Source: Stephanodiscus triporus (lineage: Eukaryota > Bacillariophyta > Thalassiosirophyceae > Thalassiosirales > Thalassiosiraceae). Taken from it: a stretch of 20,675 bases of DNA. Of the stretch, positions 1 to 9,911 are shown one piece after another (the stretch's first letter is position 1; every line of letters begins with the position of its first letter). Below the pieces are notes generated by a model, which had not been told where the DNA came from, ran no database searches, and saw only the letters and a list, made by a program, of their open reading frames with translations. A program made the translations under genes and the position numbers. The DNA lies in assembly GCA_036939755.1 (NCBI GenBank), contig JALLAZ010000164.1, positions 1 through 20,675 on the forward strand, written 5' to 3'.

Positions 1-38
1 GAGCCTCGTTGACAACCGAACCTGCTACTCTCGGAATT

Positions 39-485
39 ATGAAGTCCTTTATTGGAACCATCGTGTCGTTTGCTGCTCTCATTAGCAACGCATTGGCCTT
101 CGCCCCAGGAAATGCCTTCGGCGTTCATAAATCAGCGGCTGTTATACCCAAACCGTCCTTTGGAAACGCGCAGGGGGCGTCTTACATTGCAGATAATCAG
201 GCCAGGGCCATCCAAAGGCAACGTAGTTCGGTGGCTTCTGTCCAAACTATGGGACTCTTTGGACTTGGCGGTCCCGAGATTGCCATTATTCTCATCGCCG
301 GGGCGTTCTTACTTGGCCCACAAAAATTGGCCGAGCTTGGGAAGGAAGCTGGAAAGATGGCTGGAGAGCTGAAAGAGGTACCAAAGGAGTTCCAACAGGG
401 ATTGGCCGAGGGGGAGAAAGAGGCGCAGCGGATGAAGAAGGAAATCGCGGATTCTATCAAGGATGCCGATAAGGTGGAAACCTGA
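39..485 (+). CDS. tatA: Plastid TatA/Tha4-type twin-arginine translocase subunit
   Basis: 148-residue protein. The mature part is a TatA/Hcf106-family protein, the pore-forming component that moves folded proteins with twin-arginine signals across the thylakoid membrane. Residues 1-20 form a hydrophobic signal-peptide-like leader ending in ALA, followed by FAP. This matches the ASAFAP-type motif that diatoms use for plastid import, and a Ser/Ala/Arg-rich transit region follows. The Tat core starts near residue 71 (MGLFGLGGPE), with one short transmembrane helix at about 77-93, the hinge LLGPQKL, and an amphipathic helix (AELGKEAGKMAGELK). The charged C-terminus is rich in Glu and Lys. The ATG at 39 was chosen because the leader begins there; the frame is open upstream but has only a TTG at 9. 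No intron is seen. TatA is favoured over TatB/Hcf106 from the core sequence, but the two are hard to separate. The gene is convergent with the thioredoxin gene. Confidence 0.88.
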   Translation: MKSFIGTIVSFAALISNALAFAPGNAFGVHKSAAVIPKPSFGNAQGASYIADNQARAIQRQRSSVASVQTMGLFGLGGPEIAIILIAGAFLLGPQKLAELGKEAGKMAGELKEVPKEFQQGLAEGEKEAQRMKKEIADSIKDADKVET

Positions 486-1352
486 TTTTCATGCTACGAA
501 TCGAGCCTGCTTTTAGCACTACCTATCTCTTCAGAATATTTCCACATGCTTGGGGTGGTCTTTGTAATGATAATTCCGAAAGTGACTTGGGCATAACTTT
601 GGGATAGTCACGCATGAAACAAACATCAGGGAAGTTCTGGAAGGAGGATAATAGTCTTAATAAAATTGTTGTATTTTGCTTCTTCGAAAGACCTTTATGA
701 AAAGCTTTTCACTGTAAGATGTGAATGATGTTCATCTTCAATATTCTCATACCTCCAACGTCTCGTTGTATTATTAGGCACTTTTTCATTTCAATTGCTT
801 GTGAACCATCTACTCAACGGAGAAACCGCAGCAAAGTTCGACTGCTATTTGGTGTAAGTACATTTCACTCGCTAATTCGTCCGAGTCAAGGCAGCCCATC
901 CACATTGGTACAGTATGTCACAGCCATTCGTCGTTTGGAATTAGTTACAATAAGTGTTAACTGCCTGCAGAACCATCATATCGTCAGCTTCATCAATTCT
1001 TTTGAACGGGCAATCTAGGAGAAATTGATAGCCTCTGCCTCTTTCTTGAAAGGAGTATTCGTCATGAAGTACTTCTTTACGTACTAGCCAACAGAGACAA
1101 TCACCGATCAAAACGCCATCACCTCTAGAGATGGGAGATGGGGATATGCAAAATATCTAACTCAAGTGAAAACGGCAAGCTACAAAAACAATGTGTATAA
1201 TTGTAGAGTAGTCATTATATCATGGTCATTCAGGAAAGACGAGAAGTGAACCCCCACATCCTGCTCTGACAGCTACTTTCCAGAACAACTGCATCCCCCC
1301 TCATCATGAAAATCATCTCCCATCCAAAGAACGCAGTCGAGCTTATCATCAC
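486..1352. other. Intergenic region between convergent tatA and thioredoxin genes
   Basis: 867 bp without a recognisable gene. It is AT-richer than its flanks and must carry the 3' ends of both convergent genes. A 97-codon open frame at 725-1018 has no recognisable motif and looks like chance. No tRNA, repeat or hairpin array was noticed. Confidence 0.6.
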
Positions 1353-2011
1353 TCATGCATGCTTCTTAATAGCAGCTTCGATAGCCTCGGCATTAGCGCC
1401 ATTCACAACGTCCACCTTCTCTCCATTCTTAAAGTAGTGAAACGAGGGCACCGATCGGACTCCCTCGCGCTTCATCAACTTGGATGCATCCGGCGTGGCA
1501 TCACCAATTACCTGTCATGGGAGTTGGGAGTTGGGGTTGATTGAGACGAGTAGGAATAATCAGTTGACATTATACGATTACTCGAAGTCGAGTTAATGGA
1601 CGGGTGAAGTTTTGTACAATCCGAGAAAATGCGGACATGATACGCTGCCATCAATCGCCTCTCAAATCAACGTGTCCATGGGATTCTCTGCACCGGACAT
1701 CGCATACTACGTACCTTGATGAAGACAGAATCGGGGTAGGCCTCACTCAACTGATCAAACTTGGGTGCGATCACCTTGCAAGGCCCGCACCACGTAGTCG
1801 AATAGTCGATAACAACAAGCTTAGACCCCGCGCTGGTTATTTTCTTATCGAATTCCGCTTCACTGTCGACATCTAATACCGCCATGAGAGGTCGAGAGGA
1901 AACGGCGCTTGCGGCGATTGCTCGCACCGGCAGCGAGGGAGTAACCACGAAGGCGTTCGCGGCGGTGACTGCCACGGCCGCGACGGCGGCGATGAGAAGG
2001 GAGCGGGTCAT
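1353..2011 (-). CDS. Plastid-targeted thioredoxin (two exons)
   Basis: A thioredoxin, the small disulfide reductase that reduces target enzymes. Exon 1 is 2011-1715 (99 codons) and exon 2 is 1511-1353 (52 codons plus TGA), joined in phase 0 across a 203-bp GT-AG intron (donor GTACGT, acceptor CAG). The product is 151 residues. Residues 1-20 are a hydrophobic leader ending in ANA, followed by FVVTP, an ASAFAP-like plastid import motif, then a Ser/Arg transit region to about 43. The active site WCGPC is at 74-78. Exon 2 supplies the cis-proline segment RSVPSF (Pro about 121), FKNGEKVD and the final helix ending IKKHA. The ATG at 2011 was chosen because the leader starts there; the longer frame upstream begins with GTG. 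Which type (m, f, x or y) it is cannot be settled by eye. It shares a divergent promoter region with argJ. Confidence 0.9.
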
Positions 2012-2273
2012 GCTGACTCTGGACAAATAAATGCTGCTAATTAGTATGGTAGGAGCCGATAGCAACGACACTGTTGTGGGGAGCGTTCTTCGCGAAACTC
2101 CCCGATACGTCGAGGAACAGTCCTTTGTGGGTTTGTGCTTGGCTTGTCCCTGCCTGTCCTAAAAGTATTGACGCCATGCCACATGTTTTGTGTGGTAGGT
2201 ACCATATGGTATCCTGATAACACGCACGTGAAGTTAATCCTCAACCGTGATTCAGTCAGTCACGACACAAACG

Positions 2274-2281
2274 TGACGTCA
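2274..2281. promoter_or_regulatory. TGACGTCA palindrome (CRE / diatom CCRE-like)
   Basis: A perfect 8-bp palindrome, TGACGTCA, lies 263 bp upstream of the thioredoxin ATG and 311 bp upstream of the argJ ATG, in their shared divergent region. It is the classical bZIP/CREB site. In Phaeodactylum, TGACGT and ACGTCA are described as CO2/cAMP-responsive elements. A CACGTG G-box also lies nearby at 2225-2230. Function here is inferred from the motif and position only. Confidence 0.4.
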
Positions 2282-2476
2282 TGACATCCGGCGGCGGCAA
2301 GACAAAGCCGGCCCCAAGAGAGAACCCCAAAAGCTAAAAAAGATCATACCATACGATACGATATCCAAACACATGCCACGAATTTTTTGACACCTGAAAT
2401 TGCATTCCAACCGAACGCCTACCTAAACGAAAAAACAGACCCTTCGTCGGAGTTGTTGAAAGACGGAGGGCGGAGA

Positions 2477-2483
2477 TATATTA
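2477..2483 (+). promoter_or_regulatory. Possible TATA element of argJ
   Basis: The AT-rich word tatatta lies about 110 bp upstream of the argJ ATG, in otherwise mixed sequence. The distance would suit a TATA box with an 80-bp leader. AT-rich words are common, so this is weak. Confidence 0.25.
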
Positions 2484-2591
2484 TTTACCAAAAGGTTTAG
2501 CTGGAAGAGGATACATAAATCAATTTCACCCGCATCCAAGAAAGGAATACTCTAACATTGAATCGAAAGTCCTCCTTCCAAGCTCCAAACC

Positions 2592-4182
2592 ATGATCATC
2601 ACTCGAAAAGTTGCTTCCTATGCACTCGCCTCTGCCGCGATCGCATCGTCCTCGCCTTCGTGCTCCATCTTTGCCTTCTCCACTCGAGCCATCGTCTCCT
2701 TTGCCAAATCTCACGATGTCGCCTCCGTCGTCCTCGGTGCCGCGACCCTGGGTGGCGTCGATACGGACTCCACCCTGCCCGACTTTGCCACCAAGGAGGA
2801 ATACGAGTCGTACATGATGGCGGCCGGAAAGCTGCCGTCCGGTTTTGCGGTTGGCACGGCCAAGGGAACGTTCGTTAGCGCGGAGGCACCGGCCATGGGG
2901 AATTTGCCGATCAGGGCCACGGTCATTCATTTGACGGAGGGTCCCACAGATAGCTGGGCGGCGGTATTTACTAGTAACAAGGTAGGCGCTTTGATTTTCA
3001 TCACGTAATGCTCTTGCGATTCGCGATTCTTCATTCCTTGACATAACCATGACCATTGCATCTGGTGAATGTTGTAACTATCAGTTTCCGGGATGTCCTG
3101 TCAAAGTGGGAAAGTCTCGTCTCTCTGCTGGCAGTCCACTTCAGGCAATTGTCATCAACAACAAGGTATCAAACGTGTGCCCGGGCGGTGATGGTGTTGC
3201 CGCAGCGGAATCCGTCTGTGCTGCCGTAGCCAAGGGCCTGAACCTGCCTGGTGGCGCTAGCTCTGTCCTGCCGTCTTCTACTGGTGTGATTGGATGGCGT
3301 CTTCCCGCCAAGGAGCTTGCAGAGGATATTGTGCCCAAGGCCATCGAAGCCTTGCAAACCGAGAGTGCGTTTGCTGCTGCACAGGCAATCATGACTACCG
3401 ATAGATACCCAAAGCTGAGGAGCAAGACCTTGTCTGACGGTACGAGGATCGTGGGCGTGGCAAAGGGCGCAGGCATGATTGAGCCAAATATGGCCACCAT
3501 GCTGTCATACATTATGACGGATGCAAAGATAGAGAAGAGCACGCTCCAGAGTTTTCTCACAGAAGCAGCCAACCAGTCGTTCAATTCAATCAGCATTGAT
3601 GGAGATGAGTCCACCAGCGATACTCTGGTTGCAATTTCATCGGGTCTCAAACAACTCGCGTCGGTGGATGAATTCAAGATGGCCTTGTGCGAAATAGCAC
3701 AGGGGTTATCAGCTGATCTCGTCCGCAATGGAGAAGGTACGGCACATGTGATTCGAGTCAGCATTGCCAACTTTCCAGGATCTGAATACGATGCTCGAAG
3801 GATGGGGCGGCATTTGGTGAACTCTCCATTGGTCAAATGTGCGATCTCTGGGAACGACCCCAATATTGGGCGCATCGCCGCCGCCATTGGATCGTTCATG
3901 GGCAAGTTCTTCCCCTCTGTCAGTGTCGGGGATATGACCCTAACCTTGGGCGGGCGTAATGTTTTCAACAGTGGCAAGTTTGTGCTAGAAGGGGATGCCG
4001 TCGAGAAGGAGTTGAGCGCTCACATGGCGGACGCACAGCTTGGAGAACACGATGACTTTCCAAGGCATCAAAAGTTTGTGGAGATAGGTGTTGACTTTGG
4101 CGGGAGTGGATCATCTGCGACGGTGTTAGGCAGTGACCTGACGAACGAGTACGTTGCAGTGAATGCGGATTATCGCAGTTAA
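2592..4182 (+). CDS. argJ: ArgJ: glutamate N-acetyltransferase / ornithine acetyltransferase (two exons)
   Basis: ArgJ transfers the acetyl group of N-acetylornithine to glutamate, yielding ornithine and N-acetylglutamate in the cyclic arginine pathway. Some members also use acetyl-CoA. Exon 1 is 2592-2981 (130 codons) and exon 2 is 3085-4182 (365 codons plus TAA), joined in phase 0 across a 103-bp intron (GTAGGC...CAG). The product is 495 residues, longer than bacterial ArgJ (about 400) because of an N-terminal extension of roughly 75 residues. Visible family motifs are SSTGVIGWRLP (oxyanion-hole Thr-Gly), KGAGMIEPNMATML with the self-cleavage Ala267|Thr268, SIDGDESTSDT, and the C-terminal NADYRS. 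The presequence is hydrophobic and Ser/Ala-rich with SIFAFSTR near residue 26, so plastid or mitochondrial import are both possible. Both ORF pieces and the splice sites are clear. Confidence 0.93.
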
Positions 4183-4350
4183 CTGGGAAGTGTGCAGTCA
4201 ACTAGGTAGGTGTATGCTTGTAACATAGGATGATAGTCACGGCTTTGTCCTCCCCTACAATACAGGTAGTGCCCTACTTAAAAGGTTGTGCCGTAATACT
4301 TATTGTTTAAAAACCGTTGAACTAGCCACGAGAGGAGGCAAGCTATCTAC

Positions 4351-4791
4351 ATGAAATCAATTCTTCTTTTTGCCGCGATTGTAAGCGTTGTAGCTGGAAA
4401 TGAGAAGCGCTACCCCCAAGAAGCACTCCAATGCTATGCAAGCTCAGCTCTCCAATCTCAAAAGGATGGAATGATCATCTGTCCACGGGGCAGCGGCGTG
4501 TGCGTGAAGGACGTCATAAATGCAACACGAACGGATTGCGGCAAAAAAGGAAAAACATATTTTGGACGTGATGTCTGGGACGTGAAGCTGGCACAGTGCG
4601 TCTACCGAAAGTGTGCAAAAACATGCCCGTCATCGAGAGTGTTTGCCGGAGATAGCAAAGATAAAGATGTCTTCGGCAGAACTTCTTACTGCTGTGAGAC
4701 TAACCTGTGCAACCGAGCCGACCGAACACTCGGCAAATTGCCAATATCTGTACTAGTGGTGATATTATCTACCATTTGGCAGACTGCTTAA
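4351..4791 (+). CDS. Secreted, probably GPI-anchored Ly6/uPAR-like cysteine-rich protein
   Basis: 146-residue intronless protein. Residues 1-16 are a signal peptide (hydrophobic, ending VVAG). The ectodomain, about 27-121, has exactly ten cysteines, at 28, 44, 51, 63, 83, 88, 92, 114, 115 and 120. It begins with LQCY and ends with CCETNLCN, matching the CCxxxxCN signature that closes Ly6/uPAR (LU, three-finger fold) domains. A potential N-glycosylation site, NAT, is at 57-59. The last 17 or so residues are hydrophobic with no charged tail, the usual form of a GPI-attachment signal. LU domains are known mostly from animals, as receptor ectodomains and GPI-anchored surface proteins. The usual extra cysteine of the CYxC start is missing. 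The fold is inferred from cysteine pattern alone, and no ligand or role can be stated. The gene is 168 bp downstream of argJ on the same strand. Confidence 0.72.
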   Translation: MKSILLFAAIVSVVAGNEKRYPQEALQCYASSALQSQKDGMIICPRGSGVCVKDVINATRTDCGKKGKTYFGRDVWDVKLAQCVYRKCAKTCPSSRVFAGDSKDKDVFGRTSYCCETNLCNRADRTLGKLPISVLVVILSTIWQTA

Positions 4792-5012
4792 GGCTCCTTT
4801 CTAGATTGGGTTAGGCCTGAGTAACCGTAGTCATTCAAGGAAGAGAGCGGTGGAATTGAGGAAGGTCCAATCCAGCCCTGCTGAAGTGCAGGTAGAGTCA
4901 AAACTACTTGTGCAGTAACAACTGTAATGGGATTATCTACACCGCACGCAACAAGTGACTGGTTCATTATTTTGGTACACTATGTATTCATCTACATGCA
5001 TGTTCAAATCCC

Positions 5013-8000
5013 CTAAAATATCCCCAGAGAAGTGCGTGCTCCGCCTGCATCCAACAACTTCAGGATGGATTCCTTCTCTTTTTCCGGCATTTCTGCACCT
5101 TCCAGAGCATCCTTCAACAGCGCTATCTCACGCTCTGCTTTCAAGTACCTCAAGGCAACTGCGGCAAGACGATCTTTTGGCAAAGTCTCAATGAATTTGG
5201 TCCCTTCCTTGTAAACGAGTTTGGATGCCAGACAAGATGAAAGAGCATTGTTGATGTACTGTGCGGGGACACGTTCGCGAACATTGTCAAATGAAATGTC
5301 GACCATAGTCTTCGGTAAATGGGCTCGGAAGAGAGGCAACAGCTTTTCTTTATCTTCTTCGGACATTGTTGCTAATGCAACATTGAGAGCGTCCTTAACA
5401 GAATTCACTGCACCACTGACCACCTTGGAAAGGTGCGGGAGGCTGCCTCCATAGTTTTCGAATTCGCGAAAGAGCAATTCCGCCTCCAATCGAGCATACT
5501 CATGCAGTTTATCAAGAACCTCACTCACAATCTGTTGTTTGTTCTGATAGAACTCTTCTTCGCTCAGGAGCATTGCAGCACATATTTCATATGATGACGT
5601 GATAACTCCTGCTTTGTTGGCGGATGAATCTTTCACAATAACAACACCAGCCTCCTCAAAGAGCAATTGGCGAGCTTCGTCTGTAACAAATAGATTAGCC
5701 CCCTCCACAATAAGTGGCGCGGAAGGTGTCCCATCTGGATTCAGAAAGTGCTTGTAGTTCTGCACGTTGATAGTATTCGGCCTCCCTCCGGCAGGCATGA
5801 AAGCATCAGCTTGAACTCGGTTGTGCATGCTATTTCTGGCCTTTACACCCTCTTCAGTATCAATTGTATGCAGGAGCCCACTTCCAAGCTTAGTCTTATC
5901 AAATTTATCAATGGGCAAATTCTCATTGACCAAACGAAGAAGCTCTTCCCAGTTTAGACCATTGGGATCTTCAGCGCAGCCCGTGCCATCTGCGATTCCC
6001 ACAACTCTTGCATTCTCACCATACTCGCGATATAAAATCTTGAGTCCATTTCCAGCGACATCTCCGTCGGGCCCACCTGTAAGTTTGATGGTGAAAGGCT
6101 CTCGCGTTGGGTCGATTTTCAACACATGGCGCAGTGCAACGTCAAGGTAGACACTGATTCCTTCGGAAGTAACGCCATATTCCTTGTGATTAATGCCTGC
6201 GCGAGGCTTGCTAGACATGAATGCGGCTGGTGTATCATAGCCCCGGATCGCCGCCCTCTTGATGACCCAGTCAATATCTTGAGGTATAACCTGCGTGTGT
6301 GAAATGCATCGACCTCAAGTTAGTTAAGCCCGAATAACTTGGGCGACTTAAATAACTCGCACCAACCATAAACTCACCTGCTCGTCAGGCCCAAGGTATA
6401 GAACCTCCTTCTTTCCCACAAAATCAACTATTTCCCTTGTCGTCTCGGGGGTGACAACGATAAGGTCCAAGATGGTGTCAGTGAACGCCTTGACGGCTTT
6501 TCTCATCGCAAAGTTTCTCCCGCTAGTTGACAATCCCACTGTATCAATCAACACAACTCCCTTTGATCCTCCTTCTGGGATATCTTTGTTCTTCATCTGC
6601 TGCGCGTTCGCCAACCCATAGCATTCGTCGTATTGATGGGCTGATTCTAATGCGAATTGTTCGGAAGATGCGGGGGTGACAAGGCGCATTCCTCCACGAG
6701 CAATATCTCTGAATCGGACATGGTACCCATCGAATCGTTGCCCGTGAGCAAAGATCACGCCATAGGGCGTCTCGCGTGGCGATTCTCCTTCCGACACCAT
6801 AATCTTAGGGTCAAGACGAAGGCCCAGTGCATATCGATTATTCATATAAAGGTTGGTCTTCAATGTATACTTGACAATATCTGAAAAGCCAGAAAAGAGA
6901 CAGGCACGTGAGTGTTATTGATTAACGAAGAAATTTTGAAGGCCGAGATGATATCAATCTCACCAATCATTTTAATCAATAACGCTTGAGCTTGCGTGTC
7001 TTCGACTTCATTTTCGATGATATCCTTCAATGCTTGGGATCGTTGCTCAAGCGCACAGTTGCTCAAAGGACATTTGGGGTTAAACCTGTCCATGAACAAA
7101 TCGGCAATCTCCGCTGCACGATTTATGTAACGATCCTTTGTGACAGTCTCAATGATGTTTCCTTTGGAGAATGCAATTGCATTTTGTTTGGACATGATTG
7201 GGTGCATAATGGTGCACATTGCTGTGATGACTTCCCCTCTGCGGACTCCTAACCATGGCTGTTTTTCGTACACTAAATCCACGGTAATAGGTGCCAACCA
7301 CTTGCTACGCTTGAGCTCCTCTGTGAGTAGATTGAACGTCCGGTCATCTCCCCTCGCGCCATTAACAGGAGTGACTAACATACGCAAGAGTGTAATGGTG
7401 CCATTATCGCCATCGGTAACATTGTCAAGATGAGCACGAAGGACATCGAAACTGTGAAGATACAGGAGTTGCGCGGTCTGTTCCAACGCTATTTGGGGGA
7501 GGGTGTTCGCTAGAGCAACGTCCACCCAATAATGCTTCCCATTGTCATCGTCAAGAAAGGAGTCCTGCAAATTTAATCAAGGTCAAATACCCGAGAGTTG
7601 AGCTGCTGTGATTAAATGCGATCCATCAATACAAGCAAACCCAAGCGCAACCCTCACCTCAATGGATACTGAAACATTTTCAGTTCCCGATACACTCTCA
7701 AAGAGCTCAAACTGGCTCAAGAACCTCCTTGGATCACTCCTTATGATGTAAGATTCAGTGCACTTCTCCATATGCTGAATCAATCTTTCACGTGAAAAGA
7801 TTTTGTTCGGTTTGGGATTGGGCCGTCCATATTCGTCAGCGGGTGGCAATGTCCCGTCTGACAATTGCTGTGCGTAGTCCAATATGTGAGACCCTGTAAG
7901 AAGGAAAACGAAGTATCGCACGGGTAGAAAATATCATACGTTAATCTCGTTTCTTCTATCAAAACAACCTCTTGATACGATCGTCTGCTCACCTGTCATA

Positions 8001-8751
8001 GTCACATCTGCCTCAGTCAATTGCCCTGCCTCCTCGCCATAAACGAAGAGATTCAATGACATCGAATCATCTTCGGCGCTATAAATTTGTACACGAGACA
8101 GAGGTATGTACGCTTCGGAACTTTGATTGTACGGAAGTTCTTTGATCATGCTCAGGAGGAGGCCTGACTGGGTTCCAGGGCGGATGAAAGTTAGCACCTG
8201 TGGTTCGAACATGTTCATTCAGTCGTGAAAGACGACAAAACGCACGGAATGATTAGAACGCCCGCGAGTAAACGAAGACAAATAGAGTCCATTTTTTCTT
8301 CGCATCGATTGCATCTCACCTGTCGTCCGTCTGGCAAATGAGTTTTCAAATTCATGTGCATATCCATATTAGCATCCTTGATCGCGCTGATCGCCTTAAT
8401 GTGATCCAACCGAAAGCTCTCGGGCACCTGACGAAAGTACTGCGCCGGCATGGTGTTCAGGAACCACGGTACCACCTTCTCGATGGATCTAGTCTGCTGC
8501 TGCGTCAATTCGTGAATCATGGCCGTTTGCGTCACGCGCTGGATGTCGATATTGTGCGACGCTTGCCACGAACGCGATTGGTGATCGAAGTCGGAGTTCA
8601 TCGGTTGGGTGGAGAGCGCCCGATGCGGATGATGGAGGTGTGACTCGTCGCGAGTGGAAAAGGAACGCGCCTTTTGATGGAGGGGAAGGAGCTTCCTACT
8701 AGCATTGCTGGGACGGGATTTTCCCCCTAGATGATGTGTCAATCGAATCAT
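5013..8751 (-). CDS. GDH2: Mitochondrial NAD-dependent glutamate dehydrogenase, large fungal type (six exons)
   Basis: Deaminates glutamate to 2-oxoglutarate and ammonium with NAD+. Exons: 8751-8320, 8197-7993, 7893-7658, 7564-6964, 6880-6378 and 6290-5013 (TAG at 5013-5015). The five introns are 122, 99, 93, 83 and 87 bp, and all have GTGAG donors. The spliced product is 1084 residues, close to yeast and Neurospora NAD-GDH (about 1050-1090) and far longer than the 450-residue hexameric enzymes. Residues 1-50 are basic with RSFSTR, fitting a mitochondrial presequence. The N-terminal half is the regulatory region of this class. The catalytic core shows RFRDIARGGMR (about 549-559), KNKDIPEGGSKG with the catalytic Lys near 598, and the NAD-binding GDVAGNGLKI near 735. 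It also has ADGTGCAEDPNG, PAGGRPNT and VEGANLFVTDEAR. Phases agree at every junction. Convergent with the Ly6-like gene and divergent from the MYB gene. Confidence 0.93.
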
Positions 8752-9069
8752 TGTTGTTGTCGTTTCAAAGAAGAAGGTGTGTTGCTGAATCGGAAAAATT
8801 ATGGTGGGGAGGTTGTGTAAAACTTGACAGGCTGCGCGCGCATTGAGTTGGCTCGATCTATTATTGCGAACTGTGATTGATTTGATTTGTGTCAGAGTGA
8901 ATCGTTGTTGGAGTTGTCAGAAATTATTAACAAGCATCATATCGAACGACGATGCTCGTCTCATCTACACACAGTCGGGTGAGATTCTTGGTTCACTGAT
9001 CGACCCAGGCCATCGCCAGGGCTGATCCAGTCTGGGGGATGCGACAAAAAGAAGCATGAACGAACAACT

Positions 9070-9075
9070 TAACGG
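9070..9075 (+). promoter_or_regulatory. MYB-binding-like core TAACGG
   Basis: TAACGG fits the animal MYB consensus YAACKG, and with its flanks it is one mismatch from the plant 3R-MYB MSA element (YCYAACGGYYA). A second AACGG core lies on the minus strand at 9701-9705, about 210 bp before the MYB start. Autoregulation by the adjacent three-repeat MYB is possible. Six-base matches are frequent by chance. Confidence 0.25.
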
Positions 9076-9257
9076 TCAAGAGAACAACACACACAAAAAA
9101 AAGAACTCGAGACGAGAAGAATCAAGAATCTGGAGGTGGAGAGCGGGGTGTCAAAAAAATTACCCCGTCGTTCAAGAAGATGACCCGGTATGATATTATG
9201 GAAAGAGAAAAATAGAACTTGGAGGCCTAAAATGTCTCCCCCCCCCTTTGTTCAAAG

Positions 9258-9271
9258 TTGGCGCCAAAAAA
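9258..9271 (-). promoter_or_regulatory. E2F/DP-like site
   Basis: TTGGCGCCAA is a perfect palindrome. Read on the minus strand with its flank, TTTTGGCGCC matches the E2F/DP consensus TTTSSCGC. It lies 641 bp upstream of the MYB ATG and 507 bp from the GDH ATG. E2F factors drive S-phase genes, which would suit a 3R-MYB cell-cycle regulator as target. Motif evidence only. Confidence 0.35.
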
Positions 9272-9911
9272 GTGTTTCGTACACTCAGACTCATTCCCGC
9301 CATATTAAATGATTCCTTTCTCATATTTTTTCATTTGTCAAGCCCGTTGAGAATACCTTCCAAGTGCAAACAGAGATCTTCGTACTGCTGTCTCGTAGGA
9401 TACGTTCAGTTGAAATTCTACCTGTCGTTGGAATCAGAATTAATGATTGCACCCGTTCCAGTTGAAATATCGTACCTCTGTCTACATACAGCGGATTCTG
9501 TAACATCTGATTCCAAAGGCCCCCAAAAGCCGATCAGGTTCGACGAAAAAAGTCCTACATTCAAGTATCGAATGGTATGGTGTATGGTAGTATCGCGTAT
9601 TGCACCGCCACGAGACAAATTTGCCATTTCCAACGATTAGGAGAGGAAGAAAGAAATGGGCCGATGGAATAGCTCAACATAAACTTTACCTCTTTCACAA
9701 CCGTTTAAGTCAAACAACTCGGTACATTAGTCAATTACTTCCATTTGGTCAATAATGGATTCAGTTGAAGGTGGGAAGGAGGTGAGGAAGTGTTGTCGTC
9801 TACTGTCTTGGGCACGAGTGTTGCGCACGATGCTAATTGCCGTGGCCTTGGTCGGTTCCTTTTTACTCACGTCCCATCACTTTTCTTGTTATTTCAACGA
9901 AGTTGACGAGG

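Larger units (their letters stand above)
8752..9911. other. Divergent promoter region between GDH and MYB genes
   Basis: 1160 bp between two divergent ATGs with no recognisable protein. It holds an E2F-like palindrome, a MYB-type core at 9070 and an AACGG core on the minus strand at 9701-9705. A 95-codon open frame at 9755-10042 starts with ATG and overlaps the MYB start in another frame. Short homopolymers are scattered through it, for example an A-rich run near 9093-9100. Confidence 0.6.

Noticed and set aside
725..1018. 97-codon open frame between tatA and thioredoxin
   Set aside because: No motif, no leader, and a composition like the surrounding intergenic DNA.
3141..3977. 278-codon minus-strand frame opposite argJ exon 2
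   Set aside because: It is the antisense shadow of a well-supported ArgJ exon and shows no domain of its own.
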